A stretch of DNA of 64,000 nt, from contig JAPEUQ010000006.1 in the NCBI GenBank assembly GCA_027946365.1, positions 248,001-312,000 of the forward strand, given 5' to 3'. Shown piece by piece: positions 37,401-48,814 of the stretch; position 1 is the stretch's first letter, and every line of letters starts with the position of its first letter. A program made the position numbers and the translations under genes. Origin of the DNA: Kalmusia sp. IMI 367209. Taxonomy: Eukaryota; Ascomycota; Dothideomycetes; Pleosporales; Didymosphaeriaceae. The notes under the pieces were generated by a model. The model was not told the origin of the DNA and made no database searches. It worked only from the letters and a program-made list of their open reading frames with translations.

Positions 37401-39535
37401 TGGGGAAGAGCGCGTACTTTGCCGATGACGTTGCCGTCCTTGTCAAGCACTTCGCCCTTCTCATTGATCTTCTTGCCGGCACACTCACTGACCTCACCCT
37501 CCTCAAGCTCTCCGATTGGCTCACCATCTTCGTCCAATACTTGACCCTTCTTGTTGACTTTTAGGCCTTCGAGAATGTTGATATCAGGTGTGACCTCAAT
37601 GACTTCAGGCTCGTCACCAAGGCGCTCCTTGAGTGCCTTCATGGCTTCAAAGGCTGCCTCACCGGAGACAACCTCGACCTTGCCGACAACGTTGCCATCC
37701 TTGTCTAGGACCTCGCCCTTGTCGTTGATGGTCTTGCCGGCAGCGTCCTCAACTTCACCTTCCTTCAACTCGCCAATTTCCTCGCCTTCGGCATCAAGAA
37801 CCTTGCCCTTCTTGTTGACCTTGAGGCCTTCCAAGATGCGGATGTCCAAGGCACCGGCAGCGGCTTCTTTGAGCTTGTCGGCGGCTCCCTCGGCGAGTTC
37901 GACCTTACCGAGAACATTGCCATCGGCATCGACAACCTCACCTTGGTCATTGACCGTGAGGCCCTTGACGTCGGTGATGGACCCTTCCGCGAGGTGACCG
38001 ACCACTTCGCCCTTGTCGTCGACAACATCACCCGAAGAGTTGACTTCCATGCCCTCGAGAGCGTCAACGCCAGGAAGCTCATCTTCAATGTCGGCAGGGA
38101 CTTCGCCTTCCGCGACATCTTGAGCAGCACCAGTGGCCTGGTCGGCCACACCGTCTGCCAAGCCGCCCTCACCTTCCTCTCCTTCTTCTCCTTCTTCCTC
38201 CTCTTCGTCCTGGTCGACTAGGTCGGCAGCGTCAGGGTGGAGCTCGGCCTTGGCAAGCAGGTTGCCGTCCTCATCGTGGATCTCGCCGTTCTCATCAAAC
38301 TCGAGGCCTTCGATCTTGGACGGATCACCCTCAACCACATGGCCGACAAAGTCGCCATCCTCGTTGAGGATCTGGCCGGCCTTGTCTGCCTTGAGACCCT
38401 TGAGGATGCTGAGAGGAGGCATCTTCTTGCCACCTTCGGCGTCCTTCAACTGTTGCTGAACTGCCTCAGGGAGAAGTTCGCAGCGACCGACTAGATCGCC
38501 GTCATCGTCGAGGATCTCGCCGTCATCGCCAATGGCGTAGCCAGCGAGGTCCTCAGCATCGCCCTCAACAAGGCGTCCGATCGGCTTCCCGTCGCTGTCG
38601 TTGATGATACCTTCTTCGTTCACTTCTAGGCCTTTGAGAACACCTAGATCGGGGGCTCCGGGTACCTCCTGGTCAGTCGTGTCTTCGACGGAATCCTTGA
38701 CGTCATCGGCAGTGTCTTGGGCGTCCTCACCAGCTTCCTCAGCAGCACCGGACGGGTCTTGCGATGCCTTGCCAGCCAAATCCGTGGCTCGCCCGGCAAG
38801 CCCACGGGCACCGCTCAGGGCGCCCTCACCGGCAGACTTGCCGCTGTCGGCGGTCTTGCTGGCGGTGTCTGTGGCATCGTCCTCGGTGTTGTCGTTAGTG
38901 TCGGCCTCCTCCTCCTCCTCCTCGGCCTCGTCACCTTCCTCTCCGGCCTTCTGTGTTGCGTCATCTCCGGTCTCATCAGCATCGTCGACATCGTCTTGTG
39001 CGCTCTCGGCGGTATCTTCAGCCGTGTCTTTGGCATCACCAGCCTTGGTCTTGGCGTCCTCGGCTGCCTCTTTTGTGTCGTCAATTGGTTTCGGCTCGGC
39101 CTGCTCAAGCTCGTCTCCAGCTTGTGAGACCTTGCCTTGGGCGTCATCAGTAGAATCTTCTGCTTGGCCCTCTACTTGGCCTTTGGTGTCTTCGACATTC
39201 TCTGGTGCATCCTCTGCCGTATTTCGCAGGGTAGCTTCTGACTGTGATGGGCGGAGCTCCTGCTCCTCTGACTTCTTGCCTAGCTTGGGGGCGCCCTGAG
39301 GCTTCCGGCCGAGCTTGGTGGGAGTGCGGGGGGTTTCACTCTTTCCAGCGGCGGGGGAAGGCATTGTGTCGTCGTCTTGTTCTTCTAGGGGTTCTCGTGT
39401 AGTTCGTAAAGTTCGTTGCGAAGCAGCTGATGCGTTACTGGAAATGGATCGTGAACGTGTGGAACGGGGGGAGTTCCGATTAGGTGTTGGGGGGAAGGAG
39501 TAATACGTGTAGGAACTGGAAGAAGTGTGGGGCAT
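34418..39535 (-). CDS. Giant DUF3659 (LEA-like) repeat protein
   Basis: Exons in coding order: 39535..35057 and 35002..34418; one 54-nt intron; 1687 residues. Residues 1-295 are low-complexity and acidic, rich in Ala, Asp, Glu and Thr (KTAEDTAESAQDDVDDADE style), resembling late-embryogenesis-abundant sequence. Residues about 296-1450 contain 15 tandem copies of a roughly 77-residue unit with the consensus LEGLxVNKxGxVxDxxG, xxIGxLxEGD and GEVxDKDGNVIGKxE, which I assign to DUF3659. The last 200 residues form a helical C-terminal domain (DELDEEELVNNVKPLIMEGS, LKELTTTVVTTIDNAKKKI) followed by a very hydrophobic Gly/Leu segment (LFQIIAAVGLLLTGVLNLVG, then LLNGLGLGGLVNGLLGGMG) and a Lys/Gly tail. 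Function unknown; LEA-like relatives are thought to protect under stress, and the hydrophobic end may associate with membranes or septal structures. Confidence 0.9.
35180..38650 (-). repeat. Fifteen tandem DUF3659 coding repeats
   Basis: About 231 nt per unit, boundaries approximate. Units 4-6 are nearly the same (GLKVNKKGQVLDE). From unit 8 on, two types alternate: units 8, 10, 12 and 14 read VxKDGxVxDxxGN...VDEDGDIxDKxGNVxGHAE, while 9, 11 and 13 read NKxGxVxxSxGxxxxRVxEG...GQIWNDxGKVIGRxEL. The order suggests that a two-unit block was duplicated. Confidence 0.8.
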
Positions 39536-41193
39536 ATATCAGTTGACGGGTACACGTCTGTTAGGAGAGAGAAAGTAGATCATGGGTGGGCTAGAGCTTT
39601 ATGGGAGCAGTGGTGCTGGTGACGGGGGGAATTTTGCAATATGACGTATGGGTCAAGCTCCTGACAGCTGCTAAGTCTGAGTTGCAATAGCAGGGGTAGC
39701 TCGCGCCGCAAGTGGCGAAGACTGGCCGAGAGAACCTGTTTTCGCAGCTAGAAGGAGCACCGTTGTGCGACACAGCTTGCGGGAGCAATAGAAGCATTGC
39801 GTCACTGCACCAGCCTCGAGCGGGGCGTCAGCTCCACGGCGGGAGACGCGAGCCAGTTGGTGGGACACGAGCGGATAGCTGCCTCTCTCGTGCTGTGTGG
39901 CTGGACTGGGATGCCGGCCCCAATCGACGATTTGCACGCTGGCCAAGCTGGCCGTTCGAGAGCTGTGGAATTCGGACGTCGTGGAAGAGACATGGGAGGA
40001 CCGCTTGGGGTTCCGGGCTTCTCTACCCATGAGACGATACCGAGCCATGCTGGTTCAAAAGGCTCCGTCCAAAGAACATGCAGACGATGCCCGGTGTGTC
40101 CTGGGACTTTCCTGCAGCAATCCCCAGCTCGTCGACGACAGCTCTGCCCTTTGCATTCCATGCCCCCCTTCCCTGCGGCATCCAGGCCCGATCGACAGCG
40201 AGGTGGATGAGGTGCCCCACAGACACTGCTCATCGCGAGCCGCATCCCTGGAACTGCGTCTAGCGGGCGTCCTCTCTAACGTGATATCACAGGCCCCCTT
40301 GGTGCCGCGCTCCAGCCAGAAAGCAGGATGGGTTCGAGAGCTTGACACAGGATGACGTCGGCGCGCGGGACGTTGTCTGGGGTGGTTCCCCGGCATCCCC
40401 ATGCTAGCGCCCCGCCACCGGCCCAAGCGCGTCGATCACCTCGCCCTCCCACTTTCGACCCGACGGTCGATATGCCACATTGCCCTCTGGGCGGCATCGC
40501 AAAGACGGCATGCGCATCTCTGCTTATCCCTTAGGGCCCTGCCGTGCCGAACTCCAGTGGGCCGCCTAAGCGGACGGTCCTGTCTCTCTGCCGCTTGCAA
40601 ACTTCTAGCCCGCAAGGCACGCGGCAAAGCGGGACGTTTCACCAGCGAATCCTGTTCCTGAAGCCGCACCAGCTCGCGGAAATTGGCCTGAGGTCACCAC
40701 TATCGCATCGGCGGATTGCCTACGCGATCGTGATCTGGATCCCTCTCGCTCGCGCGTGTTACGGAGCGCACTCTGATGCGTGTAGCCGTCGTACGTAGGT
40801 CGAACCACAGTTGGACATGGCTGGTGATGTCAGAGGGAAAGTCTAGCCGGGCTCCCTGTGAGCCCTCTTCGGACTGGTGGGGACCGCTTCCTGGAGCTGC
40901 ATGCAGCTATTCGTCCGACTTACCCTTGTGTCGGTACTTTGACGCGAAGACATTCACCGTCTACTTTCCTTTCATCGATATATACGATTGCGGAAGACAT
41001 AACACTGACTGTACTATATATAGCGAGGTATCATGACGAGCCGGTCAGGGCGATTGCGGGATATCAACAAAGATGATTCCACCAACACCGAAATTTAGAT
41101 ATGCAGTCAAACCAGCAGTAATGTAGTCACGACCATGCCCAATCGTTTCATCCCGACCATCTTCAATGCCCGCCCCCACACACCCAAGCTGGA
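39536..41193. other. GC-rich intergenic region upstream of the repeat-protein gene
   Basis: About 1.65 kb, GC-rich between 39700 and 40800, which leaves many overlapping open frames of 60-150 codons on both strands. None has a recognisable domain, splice structure or a preferred frame. It includes the promoter and 5' leader of the DUF3659 gene and the 3' flank of the IQ-motif gene. Confidence 0.5.
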
Positions 41194-43023
41194 TTAGGAA
41201 TCGCCAAGCTTGTCGCGTTTCCCGTCTGGCGGTATGGCGCTCTCTACGTCTAGTCCCGGCTTGCTGAGGACCTTTTTGTGCGTCTTCTCCTTCCACTCGT
41301 GTGCCTCGTCCCTCGAAGAAGTAGACCCATGTCGGATCCTATGCCAGATTTTGCGCCTCCAGCTCTTCTCCTTCTTCTCCGCTTCTTCCTTCTCGTTATG
41401 GGCGGCCATGATCTGCCGCTCCTTTTCGGCGCTTTTGCTCTTATCCTTTGATTCTTCAATCTTTTTCTGGTACTCTTCTGGATGCCTAAACACCTGGTCA
41501 GTCCCTTGAGCGTCGGAGTGAGCTGTATTCACCCACATTATTTTGGTTTCGGCATTGGAAACATGTTCAACGCCATGCTTGAACTTCCTTCGCGTCTTCA
41601 CATACGCTTCCAGACCCACCAGCACCGCGTAGGATCGAGATATAGATACGCGCGACATATCCACACCATTCTCCTTCATCGAGTGTACAAAGGCGCGGAA
41701 GTTCTTCGTTGGAGGTCGGTAGTGGCCTGACAAAGGTGACAACCGGCGGAGCTGGCCGTCTTTTATCTTGATCAGCCCAGCAGCAGATATACGAGCACCG
41801 TGAAGAAACGAGCTGTGTTGGAAGGCACCCGACTGCTTGATCCCCACATATAAGCGGAACGAGGTGTCCGCGACGAAGATCCAAGAGTTGGGCTTCACAG
41901 AACCTCTCAACAAGTGGTTCAACACCGTTGCCGCAGAGACGTATCGGATCTTAGCCAGTCCTTTGGATTGCTGCAGCTCATGGTTCACGTAGTGCTCTCC
42001 TTCGACATCGCTATGCTCTACAGAGCTAGAAGAACTTGAACATGACGAGGACGCAGACCTCGGGCGGTTCGGCCCGTTGTCCAGTTTTCCTGCGGGAGCA
42101 TAGGCAGGTGTACTGTCGTCCTTCGGAACAATACCATTGACGCTGTCCTTGTATTCAATCGTTGTACTGATCCTTTCGCCGTTCTTTGCCCAGCACAGCC
42201 GCCCTTCATTATCGACCTTGACTAGGTACTGCATGCGTTCTTCCCGCGACAGATATCGGACTTGCTCCTTCTCCAAGCGCTCTCGCGACACCGTTGGAAG
42301 CTCAAAGGCTTTCCCACCGCCATTATCCAGCCAGTAGAAGAAGTTCTCGTGGGTCTCAGACTTCTTCCACTGTTCGTGGTACGCTCTCAAGTTGCTTCCA
42401 TAGCGGTGCTTCTGGTCGACCATCTCGAGGAAGTACTGGAGATCCATCATCTTCGCAGTCTTCTCCCGCTCTGCCTTCTGTTGTGCCCTCGTTTGCTGGT
42501 TTTCTTCATCCTCATCTTGTGACATATCATCTACAGGGTCATCACCGCCAGCTCGTCGCGCAATTTCGCCGACCCTTTTCCAGTTCTGGCGAGCAGCATT
42601 AGATGCGGCTCGCGAGCGTTGCTCGGGGGTGGTCAAAGTTTCCCTTGGTGGGCGATCAGAGGGGGATATCGGATGCGTCGCCTGTCGCCATCTCGCTTGA
42701 TGCGCCCGTTAGCTTCAGGGTCCGTTGATGGGCATGATGGAGGAAGCGAACGAACCCTCTTTTATGGCCTGCCGCAGTCAGCGTCGAACAAGTGGTTGCA
42801 GCGTGAAGCTCGGGCATACTTCAGACCAGCGCGAGCTCGCGTCCAATCCCATTCCCTGCAGCTGCCGACGCTCTCGATAGCCGCGGTAGTTCTTCTGGAT
42901 CAGCTGGGCCGCTTGCTCCTGCTCACTCCTGAGGCCAGCTTGCGCCGGCGATTGCGCTTCGGTCGAATTCTGCAAAGGGCCATCGCGACTGGCAGGCTGC
43001 TCGTCTGCACCGGGTTCCGACAT
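41194..43023 (-). CDS. IQ calmodulin-binding motif protein
   Basis: Exons in coding order: 43023..42820 and 42681..41194; intron 138 nt, longer than most here; 563 residues. The IQ motif lies near residue 35-55: AAQLIQKNYRGYRERRQLQG, a calmodulin-binding helix. A family block follows: QNWKRVGEIARRAGGDD, MDLQYFLEMVDQKHRYGSNL, WKKSETHENFFYWLDNGGGK, LSREERMQYLVKVDNEGRLC, then RISAAGLIKIKDGQLRRLSP LSGHYRPP. The C-terminal 120 residues are Lys/Glu-rich and probably a charged helix. Fungal homologues are uncharacterised; role likely in calcium/calmodulin signalling. Start taken at MSEPGADEQPAS because upstream frame residues look like leader; the acceptor at 42682 was chosen because it keeps an open frame into the conserved block. 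Confidence 0.82.
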
Positions 43024-44479
43024 GTGAAGGACGACGGTTTTGACGTCCGCCGCAGCGAACGCGGGAGCTTTAATATAACGGGCGGGATGCGACGGCGGGG
43101 CTGTGGCGCGGAATCCTGGATGCAAGCCGTGTGTGGTCCGGGACATCGGCACCAGCCACATAAGCTCCTCAACACCATAACCAGCCACATCACCGTATTC
43201 TTCAACGATGTTCCTAAGCAGGTGTGGGGGGTAAATTGGCCATCAGTCGGTGTCAGTCGGTGTCAGTCGCGTGTATCGCTCAAAGGAGTACTCAAAACAC
43301 CTTCCAGTGTATACCATGCCATCAGGTCTTCTTTAGATTTTCACAGCTTATCTAACATATTTGTAAGATAGGTCACAGGATAAGTGCATACGACACTGCA
43401 CTCTTATTCGAATGGTCGCCGCCACGATTAGTGTAGAGTAAAAAGTGATGCTTGAGTTTGGTTGAAACTCACACGTTCCGCATGCGAAAGAGGGTCATCA
43501 CTAATATGCCTGTCTCAGTCAGATTTCAAAATGTCAAGGTCGCCAAAAAAAAACCAATCAGAAGGCGTTACGATATACCCTGTTACCGGCGGTGAGGAAT
43601 AGAGATACACTCGTGTCTAACCAGAAAGGTTTATTATAGAAAATTCTCCGAGGGCGACCTCCAACCCTTAACTACTCGTACGCACAGATCCAGTATATGC
43701 GCTCACATTAGAAAGTGCATTTGTTAGCAACGGCGGTCATTGCTTCCGACTCCGCAGCAATTAGTCACCCCATCCCCATTCAACCCTTTGACTCACATTG
43801 CGGATTGAAGGAGAAGGGCGCTGTCGCTGGCGCCACAACTCACTCGAGTGGTGGTCTCATTCGCGTAGCCGTGGAACTCCACCGAAGGAACGAATTTCGG
43901 CTATTCTTGACTCCGCACAATCTCCGAGTTTGGCAATGGTCGTGCGACGAGTGACTTGCACATTGATCAGAAAAGCTAGTTGATTTAGTAGGAAAAATGC
44001 CTGCGTATCCAACAGAGCCTCGAAACAACATTGGGGGGTCCATATGCATGGTTGACCGCAAAAAGTATCACCTTCCTGATTCGAGATTCTCGCATTAATT
44101 AATTGATCAACTCTCCTCTACCTACAAGGCCCGCATCACTTCACTACATACGGGTAAGGCGTTCTTGGCGCATATACCCTTGTAATCGCTCTTCTTGTGC
44201 ATGGTTAACGTACGTACCTAGGATTGTTGCAGAATGGTGGAGCTCCGCTAGTGAGCGTGAAGATATAGGATGGAGGGGCATAACGGCGTCCAGAGCCCCC
44301 AAAAGGGCGGCGCCAGCCAGTAATCACGCCCGAAATGTGGTGTGAAGATTTAATATAAGATCAGCTCCGATACGGTTTACATGCAATAACATCAATACCA
44401 TCTCTTTCCACGACGTTGCTGCACCGTCGCCAATCGCTAAATATCAAATCACCAACCAATTGTCACAAGTTCCGCAACC
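43024..44479. other. Divergent intergenic region
   Basis: About 1.45 kb between head-to-head genes (IQ protein and flavin oxidoreductase). It contains a short tandem repeat at 43243-43269. A TATA-like ttaatataag near 44350 lies about 125 bp before the oxidoreductase ATG. No gene recognised. Confidence 0.45.
43243..43269. repeat. Short tandem repeat, 10-bp unit
   Basis: tcagtcggtg repeated about 2.7 times. It is upstream of the IQ-protein gene; probably a neutral slippage product. Confidence 0.7.
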
Positions 44480-45841
44480 ATGTCTGCATATCTAGATACC
44501 CCTCTGCAAACTCAAAGCGGAGTCGTATTCCGAAACCGTCTCGTTAAGGTAGGCCCTCTTCTATTGCGAGTAAATTGCAAGGTTGTAATTTTGACCCTCA
44601 ACGATAGGCCGCAATGGCAGAGTCGCTGGCGGACAAAGACAGCGACCCTGGCGAAAAATACACAACTCTATACGATACATGGAGCAAAGGCGGCTGGGGC
44701 CTCGTAATCACAGGTACGTAGTCATCCTGATGGTCGAAAGCATTACCCTCTAACAGCTCGAATAGGTGAAATGGAGGTCTCGACCATCTACATGGGCCAC
44801 CCAGGCAATATCCACTGCAAGCCCTCCGTACCCCAAGAAGCAAGAGAAAAATGGAAACGCTGGGCCATGTCAGCCCAGCAAAATGGCACAACCGCTCTCG
44901 TTCAACTCGTGCACCCAGGTCGACAGTCCCCCGCCGCCTGCGGCAACCGCAGCTTCTTCGCAAAAGCCATTGCCCCTTCTGCAGTCCCGGTCGTTCTCGG
45001 AAAAGGTATATCAGACTACCTCGTAAGCAAACTGCTCTTCGGCACGCCCCGCGAAATGTCCCTTGCAGAAATCGAAGAAGCAGTCCAGCAATTTGCCTCC
45101 GCTGCCAAACTCGCGTACGAATCTGGATTCAGCGGTGTACAGATCCACGGCGCCCACGGCTTCCTCCTCACACAGTTTCTCTCGGCGAAGAGCAACACGA
45201 GAACCGATGCGTACGGTGGCACGCCGGCCAAGCGTGCACGCATCGTTCTCGAAGTCATTCGCGCTATTCGTGCCACCGTCCCATCCAGTTTCTGCATTGG
45301 CATCAAGCTCAACAGCGCCGATGTCGGCGGGAAAGAGAGCCTGGATGAGAGTCTGGAACAGGTCGGTCTAATCGTTAAAGAGGGCGTTGACTTTCTCGAA
45401 ATCAGTGGCGGTACCATTGAAAACATGCGTATGGCGGCTGGTGACAATCCTAAATCTGAACGTACGATAGCACGCGAAGCTTTCTTCCTCGATTACGCGC
45501 GTGCGGTACGTGAGCGTTATCCGAATGTTCTACTCATGGTCACGGGAGGTTTCCGCTCGCGCAAAGGTATGCAAGCTGCTCTCGATTCTAATGCATGCGA
45601 CCTCATCGGCTTAGGTAGGCCCAGCGCGGTGTGGCCGTCACTGGCGAAGGAGGTGCTGCTGAACAAGGAGATCAAAGATGAGGATGCGGTGTGCGATTTG
45701 AGATTGGTGAGAGGCAATTGGATTGTGAGAAACTGCACGCCGAAGATCGTGGGTGTAGGGGTGGATGTCTTGTATTATGCAGCACAGATTGCGAACTTGT
45801 CAGTAGGAAAAAAGACGGCTCCTCCACCACCGGGAGCATAG
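44480..45841 (+). CDS. NADH:flavin oxidoreductase (old yellow enzyme family)
   Basis: FMN enzyme that reduces activated C=C bonds of enals, enones or related compounds. Exons 44480..44548, 44608..44713, 44766..45841; 416 residues. Key motifs: RNRLVK | AAMAESLADKDSDPG for the FMN site at the barrel start, VQLVHPGRQSP, the His-x-x-His pair in GVQIHGAHGFLLTQFLS, NTRTDAYGG, FLEISGGTIENM, VTGGFRSRKGMQAAL and ACDLIGLGRPS for the FMN phosphate. It belongs to the larger fungal branch typical of secondary-metabolism or detoxification OYEs rather than yeast Oye2. It is co-oriented with the alcohol dehydrogenase 0.7 kb downstream. A poly(A)-like aataaa follows. Confidence 0.92.
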
Positions 45842-46569
45842 CGGAAAGAGTGTTGAGGTCGGTTGGCAATTTCGCCATGTTCTGTATTGACTTTTCAAGA
45901 TTTCGAAGTTTTAAATAAAGTGTAGAGAAAATGACTACGATCTTTTAGAGATTACAAGGTAGCTTCGAACTTGACAGTGCAGCAAATGGAACTCACTCTT
46001 ACCTTCTTTCATAGCACTGTAGGCTTGATTGTCAATGGTCTTTGGGTCCAATATCTTACACTATCCAACAACATCCCCTGTCCACGGTACCCACCCAAGA
46101 AAGGTGACAAGGGCATCCTTGAGGGATGCAAAGTGCGCCTGGAGAAAGGCTAGGATATATCTTACATTTATCTCGTACGAATGAAAAACCTTCAACAACC
46201 GGACTTGACGCACGACGATAAAGTAGATGTGCTTGTACAACATGACTCGTGCGAGATCCGATGGTGAATACACAATGGATTTAAGCGACGGAGATAAGCC
46301 ACCCAAAGTCGCGGTTCCATAGATTAAAAGAGAGCGGGGTCTTCACACACATGCCAGGAACCTACCTCGGATAATGTCTGCCCATGCCGACGAGACGAGG
46401 CCATCGGACTTTGCATTTTCCCAAAATGTTCTACCTTCCTTAACGATCACGACGCTTTCTTTTTTCACCATTGGGGGCCTTCTGAACGCTTTTTCAACAA
46501 TTGCGCCTGCCCCGCTGCTCGGTCAATCCACCTGCAAAGTCAATCCATACACATAGAGCACCAAAAACA
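45842..46569. other. Intergenic between flavin oxidoreductase and alcohol dehydrogenase
   Basis: 730 bp carrying the 3' flank of the first gene and the promoter of the second. The open frame continues upstream of the dehydrogenase ATG to 46501 without an ATG. Nothing else recognised. Confidence 0.5.
45914..45919 (+). terminator. Poly(A)-signal-like hexamer after the flavin oxidoreductase gene
   Basis: aataaa 73 nt beyond the stop codon, in AT-rich DNA. Fungal signals are loose, so this is only suggestive. Confidence 0.35.
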
Positions 46570-47670
46570 ATGTCATCGTCACCAGATACCTTCCACGGCT
46601 GGGTCGGCCACGACCCCAAATCCGCACAGGGGAACATGCGCTGGCAATCTTTTGGCCCCAAACCCTTCGCCGAAACCGATATCGACATCAAGATTACTCA
46701 CTGCGGCATCTGCGGCACCGACATTCACACTCTGCGCTCGGGATGGGGCTCAACGCACTACCCAATCTGCGTGGGCCATGAAATCGTCGGCCATGTCGCA
46801 CGCATTGGCTCTTCGTCTGCCTCACAACGCTTCCACATCGGAGAACGCGTAGGTGTGGGTGCGCAGGCGGCGAGTTGTCTACGGGACGATTGCGAGGAGT
46901 GCTCGAACGGGATGGAACATCATTGCGGAAAGGCCTTTGTCGGGACGTACAATGGGCTATACAAGGAGCACAACTATTGGAGTATGGGTGGCTACGCGGA
47001 TTATGTGCGAGTGCCTGCGCACTTTGTGGTCAAGATTCCGGAGCGGGTGAAGAGTGCAGATGCGGCGCCTATGTTGTGCGGTGGCATCACTGTGTATGCA
47101 CCACTGGTAAAGAACGGTGCAGGACCAGGGATGAAGGTTGGAATTATAGGATTAGGTGGACTGGGCCACTTCGGTGTGCTGTTTGCCAAAGCACTTGGGT
47201 GTGAGAAGGTCGTCGTGATCAGCAGGAGGAGGAACAAGGCCAAGGATGCAGAAGCCTTGGGGGCAGACGATTTCATCGCAACAAGCGAGGACGAGAAGTG
47301 GGATAAGAAGCACTCACGTAGCCTCGATCTCATCATCTCGACCGTGTCCTCGCCTGACATGCCTCTAACAGGCTACTTGCGTCTTCTTCGCACCAATGGC
47401 CAACTGATTCAAGTCGGCGCGCCCGAGGGCAATCTGCCTCCTATCGGGGCACACATCTTGTTCTCAAAAGGCGCAAAGATCGGAGGCTCTCAGATCGGCA
47501 GCCCTAAAGAAATTGAAGAGATGCTCCAATTCGTCGCCGAGAAGAACATCAAACCTTGGGTATCGCAGCGTCCGATGAAGGAAGCCAACCAGGGCGTCGT
47601 AGATTTTGAAGATGGAAAGGCCAGATACAGATATGTACTTGTGAACGAGGACGGGCAGTCCAAGTTGTAA
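46570..47670 (+). CDS. Zinc-type alcohol dehydrogenase (cinnamyl-alcohol/ADH6-like)
   Basis: Single exon, 366 residues, starting at MSSSPDTFHGWVGHDPKSAQ. A medium-chain dehydrogenase reversibly reducing aldehydes with NADPH. Catalytic zinc ligands: Cys in THCGICGTD, His/Glu in CVGHEIVG, and a later Cys (PMLCGGITVY). Structural zinc cysteines: CLRDDCEECSNGMEHHC with the usual CxxCx7C end. Rossmann fold: GLGGLGHFGVLFAKALG; the following SRRRNKAKDAEALGAD supplies basic residues expected for NADP(H) preference. The family otherwise covers cinnamyl alcohol dehydrogenases and yeast Adh6/Adh7. It may act in series with the neighbouring C=C reductase on unsaturated aldehydes; that is inference from position only. 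Confidence 0.93.
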   Translation: MSSSPDTFHGWVGHDPKSAQGNMRWQSFGPKPFAETDIDIKITHCGICGTDIHTLRSGWGSTHYPICVGHEIVGHVARIGSSSASQRFHIGERVGVGAQAASCLRDDCEECSNGMEHHCGKAFVGTYNGLYKEHNYWSMGGYADYVRVPAHFVVKIPERVKSADAAPMLCGGITVYAPLVKNGAGPGMKVGIIGLGGLGHFGVLFAKALGCEKVVVISRRRNKAKDAEALGADDFIATSEDEKWDKKHSRSLDLIISTVSSPDMPLTGYLRLLRTNGQLIQVGAPEGNLPPIGAHILFSKGAKIGGSQIGSPKEIEEMLQFVAEKNIKPWVSQRPMKEANQGVVDFEDGKARYRYVLVNEDGQSKL

Positions 47671-48814
47671 ACGCGCAAGTGCGTACGACATCGCATGAAA
47701 CAAATTCTCCCATCGAATGAAAATACCTCGTGAGATTTTCGGCCCGTCTCATATGAGGAACTCGTTATCAAGGTGTGAGGCCTGCGTCACCGTAGTGACG
47801 CGTCAACTGTCATACACCGAGTAGCTGGGAGCGCTAAATTTTGCCCGGCGGCCACGCAACACCAAAGTTTGATTCTCGCGCGACCAAAATAAACCTTACG
47901 CACTCCTCAGACGTGGAGGGCTGAAGTAGACCTGAGGTTAGATAGTATCTGGGTTAGCCATGATCTGGATCAAGCTTATTAAAATTCTTAACCCGCCTAT
48001 TTTAACGGCATAGAGCATAGCGCCGTGGGGTACGTGCGATTCGACCTGGGATGTGGCGGCAGATCCAGAGCGCACCGAAGAATGAACAGCGAGCACGCTA
48101 TGACGCTAATTAGGGGGCGGAAAGGTTGCTCACGATTTTCAGTACAAGATCGATTGTTTCGATACTGAAACTTCTGGATCCTCGTTAACGAGGGGATTCT
48201 GGGAAACGCGCGGGAACTACACCCAACAAAGCAAGCACACTATACAATGTGCAGTAGTTCCCGAGTATGGGTTTAATGCGCGGTATTATATCACAAAAAA
48301 TTCCATAATAACGAGTATAGACGATCGAAGCACGTTCCTCATCTAATTTACACTAGGCTACGTTAACACTACGCACTACTTCAACCCTGGAAGACTACTA
48401 CTCTGTGTATCTCGCGGAAAAAGGGACTGAAGCTCATGACTTTTTTCCGTAGGATCAAAATTTTCCTGATGGCCATGAACGCATCCGGCGCTCCGTTAAG
48501 CAGTTCCAAGGTGGACCACTGTTGTACATGCATGGGATCATCATTGTCATGCAGCCTAACAAGGCACGGGCGTAACACGCACGAATACCAACCACTGACT
48601 ATAGCACACAGTGTACTCCACTCTGTCCCGCGCCTGGCCTACTGGAGGCGCAGCGCTTATGGCAGGGGGGGTGGGTCAGTGATCCGATTAGGACAACATG
48701 CCTAAGCTATCAGTTGCACTCAGGTCTCGATTATATCCAGCCATGGACCCAGCCTGATATTGTGTGTCCTTTTTGGTGCCCTTTTTTGTGGGTAGCCACC
48801 ATTCTGCAGCCATC
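47671..48814. other. Intergenic 1.1 kb with an inverted repeat
   Basis: AT-rich stretch with no recognisable gene. It contains the 10-bp inverted repeat listed separately. The last 100 bp are the promoter of the glycosyltransferase. Confidence 0.45.
48211..48263. repeat. Inverted repeat, 10-bp arms with 33-bp loop
   Basis: cgggaactac at 48211-48220 and gtagttcccg at 48254-48263 are perfect reverse complements. Could be a cruciform or hairpin or the ends of a tiny decayed element; no target-site duplication is evident. Confidence 0.5.

Noticed and set aside
36062..39299. Long plus-strand ORFs (208 and 232 codons, and others) opposite the DUF3659 gene
   Set aside because: They are shadows of the acidic, codon-biased repeat gene on the minus strand: their lengths follow the repeat period and their products are low-complexity Ser/Leu/Val strings.
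39671..40810. Many overlapping ORFs of 60-150 codons on both strands
   Set aside because: The region is GC-rich, so stops are rare by chance. No frame is preferred, no domain or splice structure appears, and frames overlap each other on both strands.
42778..43188. Earlier start for the IQ-motif protein at about 43188
   Set aside because: The 55 extra residues (MAGYGVEELMWLV...) do not look like the family; MSEPGADEQPAS at 43023 gives the usual short N-terminus before the IQ helix.
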